A stretch of DNA of 64,000 nucleotides from Bacteroidia bacterium (GTDB lineage Bacteria; Bacteroidota; Bacteroidia; Chitinophagales; UBA2359). The translations under genes were made by a program, and so were the position numbers. Position 1 is the stretch's first letter. Each line of letters opens with the position of its first letter. The DNA lies in NCBI GenBank assembly GCA_030427245.1, contig JAUHXA010000003.1:62001-126000 (forward strand). The letters are read 5' to 3'. The notes under the pieces are model-generated. The model ran no database searches, had not been told where the DNA came from, and saw nothing but the letters and a program-made list of their open reading frames with translations. Shown here one piece after another: positions 58,347 through 64,000 of this stretch.

Positions 58347-61300
58347 TCACTTCAAAGCCACCCCACCATTCCCCTTCAACCGAAACAACTGCAATTCTCC
58401 ATTATTATTCGTCACCAAAATCCCCATTTCCTTCTTCGTCCCCAAACGAATTAAAGCCACATCTTTCACATCCTTAGGTGCGAAAAATCCACTCTCCAAG
58501 ACGTTCAAAGGATTGAAATTGCCCTTCCCATCGCCCAAAAGCACCAAACCATTACCCGCATCGTATCTCGGCGTTTCGACCTCCGCTTGATACATATTTC
58601 CAGCCACTATCAAGTCTTGATTACCGTCCTTGTTTACATCTGCCACCACAATCCCATTAATTGGAGCAATTTGTGCCTCGTTTGGAAGAGGTTTTGCAGT
58701 GTATTTTTGATTGCCTTCATTGATGAATATCATCGAATGAAAATCATTGACCTGTAAGTGCAAGGAAGCATCCAGTTTTTGTTCACCGTAAATTTCCTCC
58801 AAATTGGCGTGAGCAAAATCATTGTAGGTCGGGAATTTTTCGGCAACAAAAGGCATTTGTTGAGAAGAACATTCTCGCCCACGAACAGGCACTAACTGTC
58901 CTTTGTATTCCTTGCTCAATACAATGTCGAAAGACCCCGTGCCATCAAAATCATTGGCATACACATGTAGTGGTTTTTTGGGAGAAGGATTGAATTTATT
59001 GTTCAAGCCCACATTTCCTGCAATCAAATCCTCGTCGCCATCCCCATCAATGTCCGCCACTTCAATGCTGTACCACCAGCCCGTATAGTCTGCAAAACCA
59101 TATTCTGTGGTCACATTTTTGAATTTGCCGTCCACGTTTTGATAAAAACTTACAGGCATCCACTCCCCTACCACAATCAAATCTACTTGACCATCTTTAT
59201 TGAAGTCTGTCCATTTGAAGTCAGTAATCATGCCCGCTTCTTGCAGTTCAGGAGCGAGTTCAGCCGTTACATCGTTGAATTTTTTGTTATCGTTTCGGAG
59301 TAAGTAAGAACGAGAAGGGAAAGGATATTTACCAGGTGAGGTACGCCCTCCTACAAAAATATCCATGTCACCATCACCATCAAAATCAGCCGCTTGCGCT
59401 TTCATGCCACTGCTTTGCATATCGGGTAATCCCTTAACTTGAGCAAAGCCCTTCTCTCCAAAATTCACATACAATCGGTCTTGAAGCAATGATTCATTTC
59501 CTAAAAATTCACCACCGCCACCACTCACAATGTAGAGGTCTTCAGAGCCATTATTATCCGCATCAAAAAACAAAGGATACATGTCTTCCGAAGTTGCACT
59601 TGCAGCCCACGGTTGTTGCTCGGCAGCTTGAAAATTCCCTTCTGCTGTTTGAAGGTATAATACACCACTCTGACCTACTGCACCTCCTACATAGAAATCT
59701 TCCAAACCGTCCTCGTTCACATCCGAAACGCCCACAAAAGGCCCCAACATAGATTGTTTGTGCGGCAACAGGATTTCGGTTTTGAAGTCGTCGTAAATGT
59801 TTTCGGTGTGCTTAAAGTCCACGCCCATTTTTTGAAGGTTTGCTTCCACAAAAAGCCCTTCTACTTTTGGTTTATGGATTTGTGACCCCGCTTTTGCATC
59901 TTTTTTATCTACCACCAATAGCTGATTTGCAGCTACATTTTTCAAAATTTGTTCCTTTCCGTCCAGCCATTTCACTTCAATTTTGTCCACCTTATCAACT
60001 TTACCCAAACCAAAATGCACAAACTCCTCCACAGCTGATTGATAACCACGAGTATAAGTCAATTCTTGGTGTTGGATCTGGTCGCCATGATGTATGGTAA
60101 TTTTGGCATTCAGCGTGTTTGCTTTTTTACCGTTGTCCAACAATTGAAGTCTTAGGTAATTGTTTCCTGTCAATTCGTTGGCATTGTTTCGATAGATAAA
60201 AGCTTCTGTATCTGTATTGTTCATCACAAAATCAAGGTCGCCATCGCCATCAAAATCTGCATAAGCCGCCCCTGTTGTGTATGAAGGCTGTGCGATGTCC
60301 CAAGCTGTAGCTTTGTCGGTGAAGGTCAGGTCACCATTGTTGCGATACATCATATTAGAGAGGGGAACTTCGGGCATCATTTTCCACAATTCAGGACGTT
60401 TTTCGTTGGGAACACTTCCTCCACCTTCTTGACGTGCCTTTTCCATGGCGATTCTGAAGTCATTATCCAGCGCATATCGCCGCATCCCATTCGTGACGAG
60501 GTAATCTTTCCAGCCGTCGTTGTCGACATCCATAAGAAGTGCTGCCCAACTCCAATCGGTTTTCGCTACACCTGCCATATTTGCGATTTCGCTGAATGTG
60601 CCATTACCATTATTCAGTTGGAAAGCATTGAACATGAATTGATATTGTTGGTCTAGTTGATTGACCAAGGCCCAAAACAATTCCACATCCATTGAAGCCA
60701 TCAAAGTTTTACCTCTGATGTGGTCAGCGGCTGCCATATCTACGGCTGCAATATCTAAATATCCGTCGTTATTGAAGTCCGACACATCTGCCCCCATCCC
60801 AAACCACGCAACGTGCTTGGTGCGAGATTTTTGTTCATCCACAAATTTCCCATTGCCTTGATTGATGTACATTCGGTCGGGAACTGAGTAATCGTTTGCT
60901 TGATAAATGTCTGGGAATCCATCATCGTTGATGTCTGCAATGACCAAGCCCAAGCCATAACTATGATTCACCAAACCCGCTTCTTTGGTCACATCTTTGA
61001 ATTTACCACCATCGTTTCGGTACATTTTACTCGACATTTTGTAGAGAATTTCAGGATTCTCCAAATCCTTGAAAACCTTATTCAAAGGAACTCTAAAATA
61101 GGTCGAGTGATTGGAGATAAACAAATCCAAGTCACCATCTTTGTCGTAATCAAAGAAGGCAGATTGGACAGACCAATCACCATTGTTTATACCGTATTCT
61201 GCTGCACTTTCTTCAAAGTTTCCATCTCCTTTGTTGATATACAGTTCGTTGGCTTTGGATTCGGCATCGGAGTAAGGGCCTGCATTGTTTACATAAATAT

Positions 61301-61784
61301 CTAACAAACCATCGTTGTTGACATCTGCCATCGTTGCGCCTGTTGTGAACCGCTTGCTGCCGACTCCTGCTTTTTCGGTGATGTCTTCAAACTTAAAATT
61401 GCCCTTATTGAGATACAATCGGTTGGCTTCGTTGTTGCCGCAAAAGAAAATGTCCGCTAAACCATCGTTGTTGATGTCGCCCACTGCCAAGCCTGCGCCC
61501 ATATAGTAGTATTCATAGGACAGCACATTGTTGATGCTGTAAATATCTTCTTGCAGATAGTTGCCAAATGTCACGCCCGTTTCAGAAGAAGGAAGTAAAC
61601 TAAACAAAGGAGATTTGTATTCTACGTCCGTTTCTTTTGCAGCGGTTTTCAATGTTGAATTACTTGGGGAACTTTTTGAAGTACTTTCGGGTTGAGTACA
61701 AGCTGTTTGGAGTAAAAAAATCATCACTATAAAAGATGCTAAAAAGCGGCTTAGATTGATGATTTTGAATGGATAAGAAAACAT
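58347..61784 (-). CDS. FG-GAP/VCBS repeat lipoprotein with ASPIC/UnbV domain
   Basis: A 1145-residue envelope protein. The start MFSYPFKIINLSRFLASFIV leads to a lipobox LLQTAC at about residue 29, so it is a predicted lipoprotein. Then come at least ten FG-GAP repeats with Ca2+-binding DxNxDGxxD loops (DINNDGLADIFFCGNNE, DVNNDGLLDIYVNNAGP, DYDKDGDLDLFISNHS) forming a beta-propeller. A central ASPIC/UnbV domain is at about 555-640 (FVHFGLGKVDKVDKIEVKW), and a second set of repeats runs to the end. The family is common in marine Bacteroidota and is linked to surface polymer handling, but no activity is proven. Confidence 0.9.
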   Translation of the reverse strand: MFSYPFKIINLSRFLASFIVMIFLLQTACTQPESTSKSSPSNSTLKTAAKETDVEYKSPLFSLLPSSETGVTFGNYLQEDIYSINNVLSYEYYYMGAGLAVGDINNDGLADIFFCGNNEANRLYLNKGNFKFEDITEKAGVGSKRFTTGATMADVNNDGLLDIYVNNAGPYSDAESKANELYINKGDGNFEESAAEYGINNGDWSVQSAFFDYDKDGDLDLFISNHSTYFRVPLNKVFKDLENPEILYKMSSKMYRNDGGKFKDVTKEAGLVNHSYGLGLVIADINDDGFPDIYQANDYSVPDRMYINQGNGKFVDEQKSRTKHVAWFGMGADVSDFNNDGYLDIAAVDMAAADHIRGKTLMASMDVELFWALVNQLDQQYQFMFNAFQLNNGNGTFSEIANMAGVAKTDWSWAALLMDVDNDGWKDYLVTNGMRRYALDNDFRIAMEKARQEGGGSVPNEKRPELWKMMPEVPLSNMMYRNNGDLTFTDKATAWDIAQPSYTTGAAYADFDGDGDLDFVMNNTDTEAFIYRNNANELTGNNYLRLQLLDNGKKANTLNAKITIHHGDQIQHQELTYTRGYQSAVEEFVHFGLGKVDKVDKIEVKWLDGKEQILKNVAANQLLVVDKKDAKAGSQIHKPKVEGLFVEANLQKMGVDFKHTENIYDDFKTEILLPHKQSMLGPFVGVSDVNEDGLEDFYVGGAVGQSGVLYLQTAEGNFQAAEQQPWAASATSEDMYPLFFDADNNGSEDLYIVSGGGGEFLGNESLLQDRLYVNFGEKGFAQVKGLPDMQSSGMKAQAADFDGDGDMDIFVGGRTSPGKYPFPSRSYLLRNDNKKFNDVTAELAPELQEAGMITDFKWTDFNKDGQVDLIVVGEWMPVSFYQNVDGKFKNVTTEYGFADYTGWWYSIEVADIDGDGDEDLIAGNVGLNNKFNPSPKKPLHVYANDFDGTGSFDIVLSKEYKGQLVPVRGRECSSQQMPFVAEKFPTYNDFAHANLEEIYGEQKLDASLHLQVNDFHSMIFINEGNQKYTAKPLPNEAQIAPINGIVVADVNKDGNQDLIVAGNMYQAEVETPRYDAGNGLVLLGDGKGNFNPLNVLESGFFAPKDVKDVALIRLGTKKEMGILVTNNNGELQLFRLKGNGGVALK

Positions 61785-61896
61785 AGTGTTCTTTTTTTAT
61801 TTTTTTGTACCTATATCTTAGGCAAATTCAAATTAAAAACTCAAATGCAAATTCAAACAATACTTTGTAAGCGAGCAAAGTAAATTGCAGAAATGC

Positions 61897-61920
61897 CTAA
61901 TTTAATATTTTAGTTTGCCT
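61897..61920. repeat. 24-base repeat, copy 2
   Basis: Identical to 47403-47426, 14 kb away. It lies two bases before the hairpin at 61923. Confidence 0.7.
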
Positions 61921-61922
61921 TA

Positions 61923-61962
61923 CTATTCGTAGCCCATGAATTAATTTATGGGCTACGAATAG
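61923..61962. other. Perfect 15-base hairpin
   Basis: CTATTCGTAGCCCAT and its exact complement, loop GAATTAATTT. No T-tract on the plus strand. It could be a terminal structure of an RNA, a protein site or an element end. Confidence 0.55.
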
Positions 61963-62240
61963 GAGCTTGAACAAAAATAAGAAAAAACCCTTAACTTAGT
62001 ATATTCTTTTAACGGGCGAGTCGTATGCGGTCTGATACCCCCGAGGTGACACCAACATTTTGGTTGGTCTTCATTTCGGTTTGCGGCTAATTTATTGGTC
62101 GCATTAAGTTGCAGTCTGCCATAACAATCAGATTACAACTTCGGATTCCTTTTCTCACTACTTGCATCATCGGACTGGCTGGCTCGCTTTTTTTAAATTT
62201 TCAAAGAATCAAAATAAATAGATAAAAGAGAATACCACAA

Positions 62241-63011
62241 TTAAGTTCTAAAAACTAATTCTTCGTATTCTACTCTATCAGAAACACTTGGTATATTTCC
62301 CAAATAATTTTTACCCCTCAACTTGTTGACTGTATGTGCCTCTAATTCACTTTCAGGAAAAGATACCATCAGTTCTTGAATCGCTTTTTTGTCCAATTCA
62401 TCTCCAATAGATTGAAGCCATTTGTCCTCCCATTCTTGCGGCAAAATAAGCGGCATTCGAGGTTCGGGGAGTTTGGGATTGTTGTGGATTTTTGCCATTA
62501 GAGGATTGGCTTTCGTGGTGACGATTGCGAAAGTGTTCAGGATTTCTCCCGTTTGTCTGTCCACCCATTCACTCCACAAACCCGCTAAGGACAAGGGTTG
62601 GTGTTGATGATGGTGAATGAAGAAAGGATAGGTTTTGCCATTGAAGTGATGATGTTCGTAGAATCCATCTACTTGGATAATGCAGCGTTTGTTTTGAGCC
62701 GAATCCCGAAAAGAAGGCTTTTCAAAGATGGTTTCACTTCTCGCATTGAGGGTGCTGTTCCAAATTTTTCGGGATTGGGTTTTGTCTTTCACCCAATGTG
62801 GAATGAGCCCCCAAGTCGAAACACTCGGCATATCAGGTGACTGATTGGTGTAAATCAACAGTTTGGGATGGCTAAAACCTGTAGCATGGTGGAGAGGTAA
62901 ATGGGTTTGAGGTAGACGATTTTGACGCATTTCTTCAAAAATAGCAGCTTCCATTTGTCGTCTTGCTCTTTGGAACTGAGCAGTTGGAGTCGCTTTGATG
63001 TCGTAGCACAT
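62241..63011 (-). CDS. SRAP-domain protein (YedK/HMCES family)
   Basis: A 256-residue protein of the SOS-response-associated peptidase family, which crosslinks to abasic sites in single-stranded DNA and protects them. The essential cysteine is residue 2 (MCYDIKATP) and is exposed once Met is removed. The other active-site residues are seen in WNSTLNARSETIFEKPSF (Asn/Arg), CIIQVDGFYEHHHFNG (Glu) and KLPEPRMPLILPQE, which stands in place of the usual HxRMP. The His of that last motif is replaced here, and nearby HNNPKLPEPRMP may supply it. Length is normal. It is monocistronic. Confidence 0.92.
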   Translation of the reverse strand: MCYDIKATPTAQFQRARRQMEAAIFEEMRQNRLPQTHLPLHHATGFSHPKLLIYTNQSPDMPSVSTWGLIPHWVKDKTQSRKIWNSTLNARSETIFEKPSFRDSAQNKRCIIQVDGFYEHHHFNGKTYPFFIHHHQHQPLSLAGLWSEWVDRQTGEILNTFAIVTTKANPLMAKIHNNPKLPEPRMPLILPQEWEDKWLQSIGDELDKKAIQELMVSFPESELEAHTVNKLRGKNYLGNIPSVSDRVEYEELVFRT

Positions 63012-63109
63012 GATTTATTATTTTACATACAAATAAAATTATTCGTAATATTATCGCAATCAAATTTTTAACTATCAATACAGTTTTAGGATACTCTCAG
63101 TCTTACTTT

Positions 63110-63688
63110 CTAATCTAAATACAACTGCTTGCCTACCACCTTATCAATCGCTTCAAAAAAACGTTGGGGCTTCAATGACCTCCACTTGACCTGATTCAGA
63201 AAACCGCCAAATGACATATAATACTGTAGATTTGCCGATTGCATTTCTTCAACGACATGAGGCCGCATATTTAAAATAGTAATCCAACCTTCTTCATCTT
63301 TCACTTCTTCGTACCATTCTTCGTAATAACAATCATCGTCACTGTGAAAATTGAGCACATTTTCGGCTATCAGTACAAACTTGTGAATGCCTTTGCGGAG
63401 TAGTTTGTCAATGATGTTGCGTTTGAATGACATGATATCGTTGTCAATACAGTCGTTCCACTCTCCCATCAACTCAATGATGGCAAAACCTTTGGCATAG
63501 TCTGCAAACAAGATTTTGATGTACAAAGTATTGGAACCAATCTCGTCCCATTGCGGATGAATGTAGTAGTTGTAAATACTATTGGAGTATTCAAATTCGC
63601 TGTATTCCCTACCGAAAAAGGGAGAATTTTCGTCTTCTTCAGCAATGTATGTATTGCGCCATCTATAAAAAGGCTCTATGTTTTGCAT
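63110..63688 (-). CDS. Hypothetical protein
   Basis: A 192-residue acidic, aromatic-rich cytoplasmic protein starting MQNIEPFYRWRNTYIAEEDE at an ATG; an upstream TTG is unlikely. It has segments such as YIKILFADYAKGFAIIELMG, KGIHKFVLIAENVLNFHSDD and a C-terminal LKPQRFFEAIDKVV. The alternation of strands and helices suggests a small alpha/beta fold. No membrane segment or motif known to me. A TAnnTTTG box (TATTTTTG, minus strand, 63708-63715) lies 20 bases upstream. Confidence 0.7.
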   Translation of the reverse strand: MQNIEPFYRWRNTYIAEEDENSPFFGREYSEFEYSNSIYNYYIHPQWDEIGSNTLYIKILFADYAKGFAIIELMGEWNDCIDNDIMSFKRNIIDKLLRKGIHKFVLIAENVLNFHSDDDCYYEEWYEEVKDEEGWITILNMRPHVVEEMQSANLQYYMSFGGFLNQVKWRSLKPQRFFEAIDKVVGKQLYLD

Positions 63689-63707
63689 GTTTTTTGTTAT
63701 TTTAGTG

Positions 63708-63715
63708 CAAAAATA
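63708..63715 (-). promoter_or_regulatory. TAnnTTTG -7 box for the hypothetical gene
   Basis: On the minus strand TATTTTTG is an exact consensus match, 20 bases upstream of the start codon. Confidence 0.4.
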
Positions 63716-63882
63716 CACGGAATATTAGGCTAATCCCATTCAATGAAGTCGTTTTTATGAGAACTAAATGACAATTTCATAAGCATCGTCAAACTGAGTT
63801 TATCCGTATATTATGGTAACATTCTGAATGTGGTATTTTGAATTTGGAGTTTAACTCATCATCGTTTATTACAATTCGTTCC

Positions 63883-64000
63883 ATGAAAAAACTTTTGACT
63901 ACCTCTCTATTTTTTGTTTTTTTAGGCTGCCTTGAAGTGCTTTCTCAAACGTCAGCTATCACATCTTCTTTTCAACAATCTGGCTTGATAAACGTTCAGG
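63883..64000 (+). CDS. N-terminus of an exported protein, partial
   Basis: An ATG opens MKKLLTTSLFFVFLGCLEVL and then SQTSAITSSFQQSG, running off the right edge after 39 codons. This is a clear signal peptide, probably cut after VLSQ. Nothing of the mature domain is visible, so the function cannot be given. Confidence 0.65.
   Translation, partial: MKKLLTTSLFFVFLGCLEVLSQTSAITSSFQQSGLINVQ

Larger units (their letters stand above)
61785..62240. other. 456-base intergenic region, no gene; hairpins and compositionally odd block
   Basis: From left to right it holds an AT-rich leader of the FG-GAP gene, a 24-base repeat (61897-61920), a 15-base perfect-arm hairpin (61923-61962), and a block richer in G and C at about 62010-62190 with several small hairpins. 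No reading frame is supported. Confidence 0.55.

Overview
The window is ordinary AT-rich chromosomal DNA of a free-living, probably marine or aquatic Bacteroidota, most likely of the Saprospiria type. The pointers are a type IX secretion (T9SS) type-B C-terminal domain on a giant adhesin, a type-A sorting tail on a polysaccharide lyase, TAnnTTTG-type promoter boxes, the lack of Shine-Dalgarno sites, BACON, ASPIC/UnbV and sortilin-like BNR proteins, and TPR-CHAT and TPR-kinase genes. No rRNA, tRNA, CRISPR array or intact transposase was seen. Two dispersed non-coding repeat families with inverted-repeat ends are present.

Layout. 1-3.7 kb: a molybdenum hydroxylase operon of the CO-dehydrogenase family, form II (coxS-coxL-coxM order, minus strand; coxM runs off the left edge). 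4.1-15.4 kb: an accessory island with an ECF sigma factor and a soluble partner gene, two secreted ricin-B lectin proteins, two secreted tectonin propellers, a leucine-rich-like protein with an IPTL-CTERM tail, and a 1011-residue TPR-CHAT protease with an intact His/Cys dyad. Four of the secreted genes, and in weaker form the sigma gene itself, carry the same upstream element: GYTARC, exactly 14 bases, then TGCAAT (GGCAAC at the sigma gene). 15.8-30.0 kb: an NAD-dependent epimerase, a 3892-residue repeat adhesin with a T9SS tail, and a PA14-OmpA protein likely to work with it at the cell envelope. 30-34.7 kb: glutathione peroxidase, an alpha/beta hydrolase, a lipoprotein superoxide dismutase and an M61 peptidase. 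35-38.5 kb: a second ECF sigma factor, an unannotated 56-residue double-glycine peptide with its own terminator, and an orphan TPR histidine kinase. 38.6-48.9 kb: mostly metabolism and transport (DUF1028 protein, class III CoA-transferase/racemase, PL6 polysaccharide lyase, threonine synthase, APC permease with Usp domains, MgtE). 49.2-54.5 kb: a complete type I restriction-modification operon (hsdR-hsdM-hsdS). 54.8-64 kb: a large BNR-repeat exoprotein, a large FG-GAP/ASPIC lipoprotein, an SRAP (YedK/HMCES) protein, a hypothetical gene and the start of a secreted protein.

The main candidate for an undescribed system is the 4.1-13.8 kb island. A TPR-CHAT protease, an ECF sigma factor with a soluble candidate inhibitor, and a set of secreted carbohydrate-binding proteins appear to share one promoter signature. 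The arrangement recalls the CHAT protease / sigma-inhibitor / sigma logic known from type III-E CRISPR (Craspase), but with no CRISPR and with lectins as output. The co-location and shared element are read directly from sequence; the signalling link is inference. A second candidate is the double-glycine peptide with the neighbouring sensor kinase.
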